From Microbacterium kyungheense (GTDB lineage Bacteria; Actinomycetota; Actinomycetes; Actinomycetales; Microbacteriaceae): DNA of 64,000 bases. The notes below the pieces were generated by a model. The model searched no databases. It worked only from the letters and a program-made list of their open reading frames with translations, and was not told where the DNA came from. The translations under genes were made by a program, and so were the position numbers. Where the stretch lies: contig NZ_VFPE01000003.1 of the NCBI RefSeq assembly GCF_006783905.1, positions 62,001 to 126,000 of the forward strand, read 5' to 3'. Positions 17,107-25,832 of the stretch are shown one piece after another. Each line of letters begins with the position of its first letter. Position 1 is the stretch's first letter.

Positions 17107-17678
17107 GCGAAGACCCGCGCCTCGCCGCCGCCCGGTATCGCGCCGCCCGCAGCGGCGAGGACGCCGACGGCGAGGTGGACGCCGCCGACGCGCCCTCGCA
17201 GGCGGCGCAGGCGTACTCCGCGGCCGATCGAGCGGCCGTCGTCGAGACCGCGATCCAGCAGGCGATCCGGCGCGGAGACTTCGACGACCTCCCCGGCGCC
17301 GGCAAGCCGCTGCCCGGGCTCGGCGACCACCACGACCCGGACTGGTGGATCCGCCGCAAGATCGAGACCGAGCAGCTCACGGGGCTCGGACCGCCGGCGC
17401 TCATGCTCCGCGTCGAGAGCGAGGCTCTGGAGGCGCGACTGGACGAGCACGCTCGCGAGTCCGACGTCCGGATCGAGCTCGAGGACTTCAACCGGCGCGT
17501 GATCGAAGCCCGGCGGCAGCTGCTCGGCGGTCCGCCCGTCGTCACCCCGACGCGCGATGTCGAGGCCGAGGTCGCCGCGTGGCACGCGCGGCGCGAGGCT
17601 CGCGCCGCGGCGACGGCCGATGACGCGACGGATGCCGCTCCCCGGCCGCGCCGGTGGTGGTGGCGGCGCGGCCGGTAG
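17103..17678 (+). CDS. DUF1992 (DnaJ-C28-like) protein
   Basis: 191 residues. The centre has the family signature AIQQAIRRGDFDDLPGAGKPL followed by DPDWWIRRKI. The domain is named after eukaryotic DNAJC28, but there is no J domain here and its biochemical role is unknown. The N-terminal 50 residues are acidic and probably disordered; the C-terminus ends in a Trp/Arg cluster. ATG overlaps the stop of the epimerase gene. A dispersed repeat follows at once. Confidence 0.8.
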   Translation: MSEDPRLAAARYRAARSGEDADGEVDAADAPSQAAQAYSAADRAAVVETAIQQAIRRGDFDDLPGAGKPLPGLGDHHDPDWWIRRKIETEQLTGLGPPALMLRVESEALEARLDEHARESDVRIELEDFNRRVIEARRQLLGGPPVVTPTRDVEAEVAAWHARREARAAATADDATDAAPRPRRWWWRRGR

Positions 17679-17684
17679 CGGCGG

Positions 17685-17719
17685 CACTCGTGCTGAGCGA
17701 GGAACGAGACGAAGCATCC
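17685..17719 (+). repeat. 35-bp dispersed repeat, copy 2 (intergenic)
   Basis: Lies seven bases after the DUF1992 stop, between convergent genes. CTCGT and ACGAG within it can pair, so it may also act as a weak terminator. 33 of 35 bases match copy 1, and 30 of 35 match the inverted copy 3. Confidence 0.85.
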
Positions 17720-17744
17720 ACTCGGCTGCGCACGCGGCGGGAGC

Positions 17745-18776
17745 TCACCGCCGCGGGATCGTGGATCCCCGGATCACCAGCCGCACCGGCAGATGGTGCG
17801 TGCCCTGCCCGATGTCGACGCCGTCGATCGCGTCGAACACCCGCTGCGCGGCCTGGCGGCCGAGCTGCTGGAGGTTCGCGTCGATGCTGGTCAGCTGCGG
17901 CCGCGAGTTGGTGGCCAGCACCTCCCAGTTGTCGTAGCCGATGACGGCGAGGTCGTCGGGGACGCGGCGGCCGAGGTCGCGGGCGGTGTCGAGCACGCCG
18001 CGTGCGATCTGGTCGGATCCGCAGAAGACCGCGTCGACGTCGGGGTGACGCTGCAGCAGCATCGCCGCGGCATCCCTCCCCCAGTGCTCGGTCCACTCCG
18101 AGAACATCGGCTCGCCGACGAGCTCCAGCCCGGCGGCGTCCAGTGCCGCCCGGGCCCCCGCGATGCGGTCCTGGGCAGCGGCGTACGCCGGATCACCGGT
18201 GATGTGCGCGATGCGGGTGCGGCCGCACGAGATGAGGTGCTCGATCGCCATGCGCCCGCCGACGTAGTTGTCGGGCGTGAGCGAGAGGTCGCGCGGATCG
18301 TCCGAGGGCGCGTAGGCGTAGACCACCGGCACGGGGATCTCCTGCCCCAGCGACGGGCGCGGATCGGTCTGACGGCCGACCACGATGATCCCGTCGACGC
18401 GGCGGCTGAGCAGCGCCTTGAGGTGGTGCTGCTCACGGATCGCGTCACCGCGGGCGTCGCACAGGAAGACGTTCACCTGCCCCGCCCCGAAGGCGTCTTC
18501 GGCGCCCATGAGGATCGGGATCATGAAGCGGCCTTCGAGATCGCTGGTGAGCAGGCCCACCGTCCCGGTGCGACCCGCGAGGAGCCCCTTGGCCATGGCG
18601 TTCGGGGTGAACGACAGCTCCTCGGCGGCCCGCAGCACCCGCTGCCGCGTCGCGACCGCGACGTCGTCGCGGTCGTTGAGCGCCTTGGATGCCGTCGCGA
18701 TCGACACTCCCGCCAGCCGCGCCACGTCACTGAGCGTGGCGGTCCTCGATCCCGTCTCGTTCGCTGCCACCGGCAC
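17745..18776 (-). CDS. LacI-family regulator of the GH127/ABC operon
   Basis: 343 residues from the GTG at 18,776; a second GTG two codons on fits the upstream AAGGGG better. Helix-turn-helix LSDVARLAGVSIATASKALNDR and hinge AMAKGLLAGR, then a sensor domain (FCGSDQIARGVLD, AVIGYDNWEVLA). It is divergent from the binding-protein gene, with three CGAAA/TTTCG half-sites just past that promoter. It probably represses the arabino-oligosaccharide operon until a sugar is bound. Confidence 0.87.
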   Translation of the reverse strand: MPVAANETGSRTATLSDVARLAGVSIATASKALNDRDDVAVATRQRVLRAAEELSFTPNAMAKGLLAGRTGTVGLLTSDLEGRFMIPILMGAEDAFGAGQVNVFLCDARGDAIREQHHLKALLSRRVDGIIVVGRQTDPRPSLGQEIPVPVVYAYAPSDDPRDLSLTPDNYVGGRMAIEHLISCGRTRIAHITGDPAYAAAQDRIAGARAALDAAGLELVGEPMFSEWTEHWGRDAAAMLLQRHPDVDAVFCGSDQIARGVLDTARDLGRRVPDDLAVIGYDNWEVLATNSRPQLTSIDANLQQLGRQAAQRVFDAIDGVDIGQGTHHLPVRLVIRGSTIPRR

Positions 18777-18811
18777 CCCCTTCGGTGCTTAAACGTTATC
18801 GAAGACACTAC

Positions 18812-18873
18812 TTGACGCCACGACAACCCGGGCGATAGCTTGCTCGAAATGGCTTTCGAGGATTTCGAAAGCC
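18812..18873 (+). promoter_or_regulatory. Promoter and overlapping inverted repeats of the sugar ABC/GH127 operon
   Basis: TTGACG at 18,812-18,817 and a poor -10 (GATAGCT, 18,834-18,840) suggest a start near 18,847. Immediately after, 9-bp arms GGCTTTCGA (18,851-18,859) and TCGAAAGCC (18,865-18,873) form an inverted repeat, overlapping a second pair (CTCGAAA at 18,843, TTTCGAG at 18,854). TTTCGAAA at 18,863-18,870 is itself palindromic. A LacI protein here would block elongation. Confidence 0.6.
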
Positions 18874-18947
18874 TCTTGCACCCCGACGCAGCGGTGCCGA
18901 CCCGATCGGCGTCATCCGCTCGAAGAAGAGCCAGAGGAGACAGTTGC

Positions 18948-20249
18948 ATGATCACCAACCGACGTCGTGCCGCACTGCGAGCGGCCACGGCATTCGTCAC
19001 GGCGGGCGCCCTCATCGGCGGCTTGGCCGCGTGCACCGGCAGCGGTGACACCCCCACCCCCGCGGAGTCCATCCCCGCGGACGGCACCGACGACGGCTCG
19101 ACGCTCACGCTGTGGACGCGTGCGCCGCTCGAGAAGCAGGCCAACCTGCTCGTCGACGCGTACAACGCCTCGCACAAGAACCAGGTCGAGCTCACCGTCG
19201 TCCCCAACGACGACTACGTGGCCAAGGTGGGCGCGGCCGCCGGTTCGGGCGGGCTGCCCGACCTGTTCGCCGCCGACATCGTCTACGTGCCCAACTGGGT
19301 CGAGCAGGGCCTGTTCCAGGACCTCAGCGCCCAGATCGACGGCCTCGACTACAAGGACCAGATCAACCAGGGCCACCTCTCGGCAGGCACCGATGCCGAC
19401 GGTAAGGAGCACGTGCTGCCGTTCGTGCTCGACCTGTCGATGCTGTTCTGGAACAAGGAGCTGTTCGCCGAGGCGGGGCTCGACCCCGACAAGGCGCCGG
19501 CGACGATGGCCGAGTACGCCGATGCGGCCAAGAAGGTCCAGGCGCTCGGCAAGGACGGCGTCTACGGCACCGCGACCGGCTTGAACTGCGGTGGATGCCT
19601 CGTCTTCACGTGGTTCCCCGGCATCTGGGCCTCGGGAGAAGAGGTGCTGAGCGACGACGGACGCGAGTCGCTGCTGGCGAACGACGCCGCCAAGGAGGTC
19701 TACGACACGTGGCGCGACCTGTGGGAGTCCGGCGCCGTGCTGCCGAGCTCGCAGGACGAGGCCGGCCCCACCTGGACGGCCGCCTTCACCGAGGGCAACG
19801 TCGGCCTGATGTACTACCCCGCGACCCTGCTGTCGTCGACCCCGTTCGACGTCGGCGTCGCCGGCATCCCCGGCGTGGACGGCGGCGCGTCGACCTTCGT
19901 CGGCGGTGACGGCATCGGTGTCTCGAAGGACTCCAAGAAGTCCGCGCAGGCGTGGAACTTCCTGACCTGGCTGATGTCGGAGGACGCCCAGGTGGGCGTG
20001 CTCGCGAAGGACAACGACGTGGTCTCGCGCGCCGACTTCGCCGACAACGAGTACGCGGCGAAGGACCCGCGCCTGGTCACGATCAACCAGGTCGCCGCGC
20101 AGGGCGACACCCCCGTGGCCCTGAACTTCCAGCAGGCGTTCAACGCACCCGGCAGCCCGTGGCTGACGCTCGTGCGCAACGCCGTGCTCGAAGGCACCGA
20201 CACGGTCGACGCCGACAACGACGGCATCACCGAGATCCTCGCGCAGTAG
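18948..20249 (+). CDS. Sugar ABC transporter substrate-binding lipoprotein
   Basis: 433 residues. A basic N-terminus, hydrophobic stretch and lipobox LAAC (Cys at about 29) mark a lipoprotein on the outer face of the membrane. The mature part is a family 1 (MalE/UgpB-like) binding protein: LTLWTRAPLEK, FWNKELFAEAGLDPDKAP, GVSKDSKKSAQAWNFLTWL. AGAGGAGA precedes the ATG. First gene of an operon with two permeases and a GH127 enzyme, so a short arabinose-containing oligosaccharide is the likely ligand. A GC-rich hairpin follows the stop. Confidence 0.9.
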   Translation: MITNRRRAALRAATAFVTAGALIGGLAACTGSGDTPTPAESIPADGTDDGSTLTLWTRAPLEKQANLLVDAYNASHKNQVELTVVPNDDYVAKVGAAAGSGGLPDLFAADIVYVPNWVEQGLFQDLSAQIDGLDYKDQINQGHLSAGTDADGKEHVLPFVLDLSMLFWNKELFAEAGLDPDKAPATMAEYADAAKKVQALGKDGVYGTATGLNCGGCLVFTWFPGIWASGEEVLSDDGRESLLANDAAKEVYDTWRDLWESGAVLPSSQDEAGPTWTAAFTEGNVGLMYYPATLLSSTPFDVGVAGIPGVDGGASTFVGGDGIGVSKDSKKSAQAWNFLTWLMSEDAQVGVLAKDNDVVSRADFADNEYAAKDPRLVTINQVAAQGDTPVALNFQQAFNAPGSPWLTLVRNAVLEGTDTVDADNDGITEILAQ

Positions 20250-20255
20250 ACCGAG

Positions 20256-20285
20256 GGCGGTGGCCCGGGCGACCGGGCCACCGCC
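20256..20285 (+). terminator. Hairpin after the binding-protein gene
   Basis: A perfect 13-bp stem (20,256-20,268 with 20,273-20,285, loop of four) begins six bases after the stop. With no T-tract it more likely protects the upstream mRNA or causes partial termination, giving more binding protein than permease. Confidence 0.75.
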
Positions 20286-20308
20286 ATCCTTCCCCGGAGA
20301 ACGAAGAC

Positions 20309-21241
20309 ATGACCGCCGAGACGCTGAGTCCGCCGACGAGTCCCCCGACCACCCCGTCGCCACGCCGGCGCACGTCCCGTGCCCGCCGCGACGCCCTGCG
20401 CGGCTGGCTCTACGCCTCGCCCACCGCCCTGTTCGTGGTGTTCGTGTTCCTCGTGCCGCTGGCCCTGGTGCTGCAGATGTCGGCCTCCGACTGGCCGCTG
20501 CTCTCGGGCAACCAGGGCTGGAACCTGCCCGAGAACTACGTGGATGCCGTCCAGCACCGCCTCTTCTGGGATGCGACCTGGTTCACGCTGAAGTACACCG
20601 TCATCACGACGATCCTCCTCATCGGACTGGGCCTCGGGCTCGCCCTGCTGGTGCAGGAGTCGACGCGGTGGAAGTCGATCCTGCGCACGTCGTTCCTCGT
20701 GCCGAGCGCCCTCGGCCTGGCCTCGGCATCCCTCCTCTTCTACGTCCTGTACTCGCCGTACGCCGGACCCTTCGCGAACCTCATGCAGTCGTGGGGCTTC
20801 ACGTTCCTCGGGACGCCCGAGGGCGCACTGTGGTCGACGGTGTTCCTCATCGTGTGGCGGTACGCCGGCTTCTACATGCTGCTGATGCTCGTGGGCCTGC
20901 AGGCGATCCCCGACGATGTCTACGAGGCCGCCCGCATCGACGGCGCGTCGACGTGGCAGACCTTCCGGCGCATCACACTGCCGCTGCTGCGTCCCACCTT
21001 CGCGCTGACGATCGTGCTGTGCGTGACGGGATCGCTGCTGGCGTTCGAGCAGTTCTACATCCTCACCAAGGGCGGACCCGACAACAGCACCATGACGATC
21101 GTGCAGCTGATCTACAACGTCGCCTTCCAGGGCCAGAACAATCTGGGCATCGCCGCCGCGCTGTCGGTCATCGTGCTGCTCGCCCTGATCCTGATCAACA
21201 TCGCCCAGCTGCGCGCGTTCCGCCGCACCGACGAGGACTGA
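20309..21241 (+). CDS. Sugar ABC transporter permease (MalF-like)
   Basis: 310 residues, six predicted membrane helices after a basic proline-rich N-terminus. The EAA loop, which contacts the ATPase, reads YEAARIDGASTWQTFRRITLPLLRP. The C-terminal EQFYILTKGGPDNST segment is typical of MalF-type subunits. It pairs with the next gene as the membrane channel. No ATPase gene is in the operon, so it presumably uses a shared MsiK-like ATPase encoded elsewhere. Confidence 0.92.
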   Translation: MTAETLSPPTSPPTTPSPRRRTSRARRDALRGWLYASPTALFVVFVFLVPLALVLQMSASDWPLLSGNQGWNLPENYVDAVQHRLFWDATWFTLKYTVITTILLIGLGLGLALLVQESTRWKSILRTSFLVPSALGLASASLLFYVLYSPYAGPFANLMQSWGFTFLGTPEGALWSTVFLIVWRYAGFYMLLMLVGLQAIPDDVYEAARIDGASTWQTFRRITLPLLRPTFALTIVLCVTGSLLAFEQFYILTKGGPDNSTMTIVQLIYNVAFQGQNNLGIAAALSVIVLLALILINIAQLRAFRRTDED

Positions 21242-21253
21242 GGCCGCGCCATC

Positions 21254-22147
21254 ATGACTGTGCAGACCCTTCCCTCCGCGACCCGCCTGATCACGGTGCA
21301 GCCGTCGCGACGCGGCAGGCGCTCACCTGCGATGCGGATCGTGTTCGGCATCCCCTACGCGGTGCTGACGACCGCGCTCGCGATCATGTTCCTGTACCCG
21401 CTGATCTGGACGGCCGTGTCGTCGGTCGCACCGCGCGCCGGCACGAGCCAGGCAGAGGGCTGGGGATTGGGCAACTACGCGTCCCTGGCGAACTACCAGG
21501 CCGGCATCTGGGTCTACCTCGGCAACTCGGCGTTCGTGTCGCTCCTCACGGTGCTGCTCACGCTGGTGGTCTCGACGCTCGGCGGCTACGCGTTCGCGCG
21601 CTTCTCGTTCCCGGGCAAGAACCTGCTGTTCCTCACGGTGCTCGCGATCCTGATGGTGCCGTACACGACGCTGCTGATCCCGCTGTACGTGATCCTCAAC
21701 GCTGTCGGCCTCAGCAACTCGCTGGTCGGCGTCGCCATCGTGCTGACGATGTTCCAGCTGCCGTTCTCGATGTTCATGATGCGGATCTCGTTCGAGTCGG
21801 TCCCCCGCGAGCTCGACGAGGCCGCGATGGTCGACGGCGCATCGACGTTCGGGGCGCTCCGGCGCGTGCTGCTGCCGGCGGTCAAGCCCGGCCTCATCAC
21901 GGTCGGCATGTTCGCCTTCCTCGCGGCGTGGAACGACTTCATGGCGCCCCTGATCCTCATCACCGACACGAACCGGATGACGCTGCCCCTGGCCGTGTCG
22001 AACCTCCGCGTGCAGGTGCAGGGCGTCATCGACTACGGAGCGACCGAGGCGGGAGTGGTCGTCCTGGCGCTCCCGTGCATCGTGCTGTTCCTGGTGCTGC
22101 AGCGCCACTACGTCCGCGGATTCATGTCCGGAGCTTTCAAGGGATGA
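21254..22147 (+). CDS. Sugar ABC transporter permease (MalG-like)
   Basis: 297 residues with six membrane helices. EAA loop: DEAAMVDGASTFGALRRVLLPAVKP. The AWNDFMAPLIL segment is typical of MalG-type subunits. It starts 12 bases after the first permease and its stop overlaps the GH127 start by ATGA, so the transporter and the glycosidase are translated together. Confidence 0.92.
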   Translation: MTVQTLPSATRLITVQPSRRGRRSPAMRIVFGIPYAVLTTALAIMFLYPLIWTAVSSVAPRAGTSQAEGWGLGNYASLANYQAGIWVYLGNSAFVSLLTVLLTLVVSTLGGYAFARFSFPGKNLLFLTVLAILMVPYTTLLIPLYVILNAVGLSNSLVGVAIVLTMFQLPFSMFMMRISFESVPRELDEAAMVDGASTFGALRRVLLPAVKPGLITVGMFAFLAAWNDFMAPLILITDTNRMTLPLAVSNLRVQVQGVIDYGATEAGVVVLALPCIVLFLVLQRHYVRGFMSGAFKG

Positions 22148-24078
22148 CCATGCAGAACACGACCACTCTTCAGACGCCCGTCGCCCCGGCCCGTGGACGG
22201 CTGCGCCCGCTCGGCCAGCGCGAGGTGCGCATCACCGGCGGCTTCTGGGGCGACCGGCAGCGCGTCAACGGCGCCGCCACCCTCGAGCACATCCAGTCAC
22301 GGCTGGAGTCCGAGGGCTGGCTCGGCAACTTCGACCGCGCCGCCGCCGGCACGCTCCCCGAGGGCCGCCGCGGGCGAGAGTTCTCGGACTCCGAGGTGTA
22401 CAAGTTCCTCGAGGCGCTCTCGTGGGAGATCGGGCGCACCGACGACCCGGCACTCGAGGACCGGCTGCGCTCGGTCGTCGCGCGCGTCGCCGCGGCGCAG
22501 GAGGCGGACGGATACCTCAACACGATGTTCGGCCGGCCCGGGCAGCGCGACCGCTGGTCCGACCTCGAGTGGGGCCACGAGCTCTACTGCCTCGGGCACC
22601 TGTTCCAGGCGGCGGTCGCCCGCGCCCGCACGCGGCCCGACGCCGAGGACGGCCTGCTCGCGATCGCCGTGCGTGCGGCCGATGTGGTGTGCGCCGAGTT
22701 CGGCGCCCAGGGCCGCGACGGCATCTGCGGGCACGCCGAGGTGGAAGTGGGGCTCGCCGAGCTCTCTCGCGTGACGGGCGACCCGCGCTATCTCGAGCAG
22801 GCGCGCCTGTTCGTCGAGCGCCACGGTCACGGCACCCTGCGCGACATCGAATGGGGTCGCTCGTACTTCCAGGACGACGTGCCGGTGCGAGAGGCCGTCG
22901 CGCTGCGGGGTCATGCCGTGCGCGCGAACTACCTCGCCGCCGGCGCGGCCGACGTGGCGGTCGACACCGGCGACGAGGACCTGCTCGCTGCGCTGCACGG
23001 GCAGTGGGACCGCACGGTCGCGCGTCGCACCTATGTCACGGGCGGCCAGGGCTCGCACCACCAGGACGAGGCGTTCGGCGAGGACTGGGAGCTGCCGGCC
23101 GATCGCGCCTACTCCGAGACGTGCGCGGGCGTGGGCTCGATCATGTTCTCGTGGCGGCTGCTCCTCGCGAGCGGCGATCCGCGCCAGGCGGAGCTCATCG
23201 AACGCACGCTGTACAACGTCGTGGCGACCTCGCCGGCTCCCGACGGGCGCGCCTTCTTCTACGCCAACACGCTGCACCAGCGCGTGCCGGGGTCGCCCGC
23301 CGATCCCGAGGCGACCTCGCCGCGAGCCTCGTCGTCGCTGCGGGCGCCGTGGTTCGAGGTGTCGTGCTGCCCGCCGAACGTCGCCCGCACGCTGGCGAGC
23401 CTGGACGCGTACGTCGCGACCGCCGACGACGACGGCGTGCAGCTGCACCAGTACGCGCCTGCAGCGGTGCGCACGATGCTCGCCGACGGGCGGACGGTGG
23501 CGTTCGACGTCGAGACCGACTACCCCGCCTCGGGTTCGATCCGCGTGATCGTCCGGGAGGATGCCGCCACCGCGGCGCCGTGGACGCTCACGCTCCGCGT
23601 GCCCGAGTGGGCGACGGGCGCGCACCTGAGCGTCACGTCGGCCGACGGCTCCGTCGACGAGCGCGACGCGGCGCCGGGGACCGTCGAGGTGCGCCGTGCG
23701 TTCCGCGCCGGGGATGTCGTGGAGCTCGTGCTCCCGATGACCTCGCGGCTCACCGCGCCCGACGCCCGCATCGACGCGGTGCGCGGGTGCGTCGTCGTCG
23801 AGCGTGGGCCCGAGGTGTTCGCGCTGGAGTCCGTCGACGCGGGCGCCGACGTGTCCGGTCTCGCGCTCGCCCCGGGTTCCGCGCCGTTCGAGCGTGACGG
23901 CCGGCTGTGGGTCGAGGTGATCGACCGCGGAGGCGAGGACGCCGGCTGGCCGTATCAGGCGTCGGCCGACGAGTCGGCGGAGCGCCCGGCATCCCGAGCC
24001 GTTCCCCTCGTGGCGTACCACGAGTGGGCGCAGCGCGGACCGTCGACGATGCGCGTCTGGATCCCCGCGGCGAGCTGA
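22144..24078 (+). CDS. GH127 beta-L-arabinofuranosidase
   Basis: 644 residues. An (alpha/alpha)6 barrel followed by beta domains, as in GH127 (DUF1680). The zinc and catalytic set of Bifidobacterium HypBA1 is present: Glu in FGEDWELP (313), E325 and C327 in YSETCAG, and C408-C409 in SCCPPN, where the second Cys of the pair is the nucleophile in the family. It releases L-arabinofuranose from beta-linked arabino-oligosaccharides, as on hydroxyproline-rich plant glycoproteins. No signal peptide, so it acts inside the cell on imported sugar. Confidence 0.9.
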   Translation: MTMQNTTTLQTPVAPARGRLRPLGQREVRITGGFWGDRQRVNGAATLEHIQSRLESEGWLGNFDRAAAGTLPEGRRGREFSDSEVYKFLEALSWEIGRTDDPALEDRLRSVVARVAAAQEADGYLNTMFGRPGQRDRWSDLEWGHELYCLGHLFQAAVARARTRPDAEDGLLAIAVRAADVVCAEFGAQGRDGICGHAEVEVGLAELSRVTGDPRYLEQARLFVERHGHGTLRDIEWGRSYFQDDVPVREAVALRGHAVRANYLAAGAADVAVDTGDEDLLAALHGQWDRTVARRTYVTGGQGSHHQDEAFGEDWELPADRAYSETCAGVGSIMFSWRLLLASGDPRQAELIERTLYNVVATSPAPDGRAFFYANTLHQRVPGSPADPEATSPRASSSLRAPWFEVSCCPPNVARTLASLDAYVATADDDGVQLHQYAPAAVRTMLADGRTVAFDVETDYPASGSIRVIVREDAATAAPWTLTLRVPEWATGAHLSVTSADGSVDERDAAPGTVEVRRAFRAGDVVELVLPMTSRLTAPDARIDAVRGCVVVERGPEVFALESVDAGADVSGLALAPGSAPFERDGRLWVEVIDRGGEDAGWPYQASADESAERPASRAVPLVAYHEWAQRGPSTMRVWIPAAS

Positions 24079-24085
24079 GCCCTGC

Positions 24086-24376
24086 TCAGGGGTTCGGGTT
24101 CGTCGCCTTGCCGTCGAGCCACAGGACGTTCGTGACGTCGGAGTGCGTGCCGTCGGTGCCGACGTGCTTCTCGCTGATCTGCGGACCCTTCGTGATGACG
24201 TGCACCAGGGCCATCGCGTGACCGCGGCCGAGGCCGTAGTCCGCGGCGAGCCACTCAATGATGGGCGTCGCCTTGGTCTTCTCGTCGAAGCCCTTCTGGC
24301 GCGCTTCATCGACGAGCTGGCGCGGCGTGCGGCCGGTCTTGGTCTCGATGTTGTCGAGGTATGCCTGGAACGACAT
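24086..24376 (-). CDS. DUF4287 domain protein
   Basis: 96 residues: MSFQAYLDNIETKTGRTPRQLVDEARQ followed by IIEWLAADYGLGRGHAMALVHVI, the standard DUF4287 sequence. The function of this small soluble family is unknown. It ends seven bases from the convergent GH127 gene and lies just downstream of the cupin gene on the same strand, so the two probably share a transcript. Confidence 0.85.
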   Translation of the reverse strand: MSFQAYLDNIETKTGRTPRQLVDEARQKGFDEKTKATPIIEWLAADYGLGRGHAMALVHVITKGPQISEKHVGTDGTHSDVTNVLWLDGKATNPNP

Positions 24377-24394
24377 GTCTGGTTCTCCTGGGTG

Positions 24395-24781
24395 TCAGTT
24401 GCCGGCGCTGGGGATGTCGAGGACTCCGGGAGCATCCTGCCACTCCTGGATGATGCGGTCGGAGGCGTGGACGCACAGGATGCGCAGGCGCCCGGTGCCG
24501 CTGTTCTTGAAGCCGTGCCACACGTTCGCGGGGCCGGTGACGGTATCGCCGGCGACGGCGTGCAGCACGGTATCGCCGATCGTGATGCGCGCCTCTCCCT
24601 CGAGCAGCACCCAGGTCTCGGCGTACGGGTGGCGATGCAGGTCCGGCCCCTGGCCGGGCTCGTTGTCGACGAAGAAGTACGACACGGCGGCGTCGTGCTC
24701 GGCGCCGATGAACCGGCGGGTGCGGCCGGTGCCGATGCCCAACTCGGCCGCGGGGACGATGGCGGGGGTTGCGGTGTTCAT
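24395..24781 (-). CDS. Cupin-domain protein
   Basis: 128 residues. The first cupin motif is HRHPYAETWVLLEGEA (about 49-64) and the second GDTVTGPANVWHGFKN (about 78-93), giving a likely metal site of three His and one Glu. It may be an enzyme or a sugar-binding protein; the sequence does not decide. Divergent from the ArsR-type regulator with a 45-base gap that includes an inverted repeat, so the regulator probably controls it. Confidence 0.75.
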   Translation of the reverse strand: MNTATPAIVPAAELGIGTGRTRRFIGAEHDAAVSYFFVDNEPGQGPDLHRHPYAETWVLLEGEARITIGDTVLHAVAGDTVTGPANVWHGFKNSGTGRLRILCVHASDRIIQEWQDAPGVLDIPSAGN

Positions 24782-24819
24782 GGCCTCAGCCTGGTCCGGC
24801 CCGATCTCACGCCCTAGAG

Positions 24820-24837
24820 TTTCGATGTGGATCGAAA
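24820..24837 (+). promoter_or_regulatory. Inverted repeat over the start codon of the ArsR-type gene
   Basis: TTTCGAT (24,820-24,826), a four-base gap and ATCGAAA (24,831-24,837) form a perfect inverted repeat. The GTG start at 24,827 is in its gap. There is no ribosome-binding site upstream, so the mRNA may be leaderless. Self-regulation, and control of the divergent cupin gene, are likely. Confidence 0.6.
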
Positions 24838-25816
24838 GTACGTCGACTTCCAGCTCGCACCCGACGACCTCACCGCGATCCGGTTCGGCATCTCGCCCGG
24901 CCACGAGCTGTGCCACGCCGTGCGGGCGATCCTGCGGCCCGACGAGTACCCGCTGCAGTGGGGGTGGATGCGGTCGAGCCAGGCCGCGATCCCCCGCGAG
25001 GACTTCGAGGTGCTCGCCCTGCTGATCCGCGAAGAGGGCTACTTCCCCGACTTCCTCACCACGACCCCCACGTGGGAGCTCACGCCGGAGGCGGAGGCGG
25101 AGCGCCTGCGCGACATCGACGACGACCGCTTCGAGGTCGACATGACCAAGGTGCTGGTGCGTTCCGACGGCGCCCGCCGCATCGCCGTGCAGCACATGCT
25201 CGATCAGCCCGATCGTGCCCGCGCGATGATCGCCGAGGCGTGGCTGTCGGTGTGGAACAGTGCGATCGCTCCGGTGTGGACGCAGCTGGAACGCCTGCTG
25301 CGCGCCGACATCGCAGTGCGCTCGCGCCGCATCGCCGAGAGCGGCATCGGCGGCATGGTCGGCACGCTCCACGACCGCGTCGCGTGGGCCGACGGGGCGG
25401 TGCGCGTCACGATGCGCATCTGGAGCGAGGTGGTCGACTGCCACGGCAGCGGGCTCGTCCTCGTGCCGTCGGTCATGGGCGCGACCGGCTGCTTCGTGCT
25501 CACCGAGCCACCGGCCCAGCCGACGCTGTTCTACCCCGCACAGGGCGTCACCGCCACCTGGGCGCGCGACGCCGGCGGTGTCGCGGACGCCCTCGGCGCT
25601 CTGCTCGGCCCGGCTCGCGCCCGCATCCTGCTCGACGCGCACGAGCCGCGAACGACGTCGCAGGTCGCCCACGACACCGGGCTGGCGATCTCGACCGCAT
25701 CGCATCACCTCACGGTGCTGCGCGACGCCGGGCTCGTGGCCAGCACCCGCGACGGCGCGCGCGTGCTGCACCGCCGCAGTCCGCTGGGCGAGGCGATGGT
25801 CGGCGCCGTGCTCTGA
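24827..25816 (+). CDS. DUF5937/ArsR-type HTH regulator
   Basis: 329 residues. An N-terminal domain of unknown function (DUF5937-like, beginning DFQLAPDDLTAIRFGISPGHEL) takes up the first 200 or so residues. The C-terminal 80 are an ArsR-type winged helix: LLGPARARILLDAHEPRTTSQVA, then STASHHLTVLRDAGLVASTRDGARVLHRRSP. No metal-site cysteines are evident. It probably represses itself and the cupin gene through the inverted repeat at its own start. Confidence 0.75.
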   Translation: MDRKYVDFQLAPDDLTAIRFGISPGHELCHAVRAILRPDEYPLQWGWMRSSQAAIPREDFEVLALLIREEGYFPDFLTTTPTWELTPEAEAERLRDIDDDRFEVDMTKVLVRSDGARRIAVQHMLDQPDRARAMIAEAWLSVWNSAIAPVWTQLERLLRADIAVRSRRIAESGIGGMVGTLHDRVAWADGAVRVTMRIWSEVVDCHGSGLVLVPSVMGATGCFVLTEPPAQPTLFYPAQGVTATWARDAGGVADALGALLGPARARILLDAHEPRTTSQVAHDTGLAISTASHHLTVLRDAGLVASTRDGARVLHRRSPLGEAMVGAVL

Positions 25817-25832
25817 CGCCCAGCACGAGGGC

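Noticed and set aside
20260..22143. Upstream extension of the GH127 frame through both permease genes
   Set aside because: The extension is Arg-rich nonsense out of frame with two well-defined permeases. The ATG at 22,144 overlaps the permease stop and starts the recognisable enzyme.
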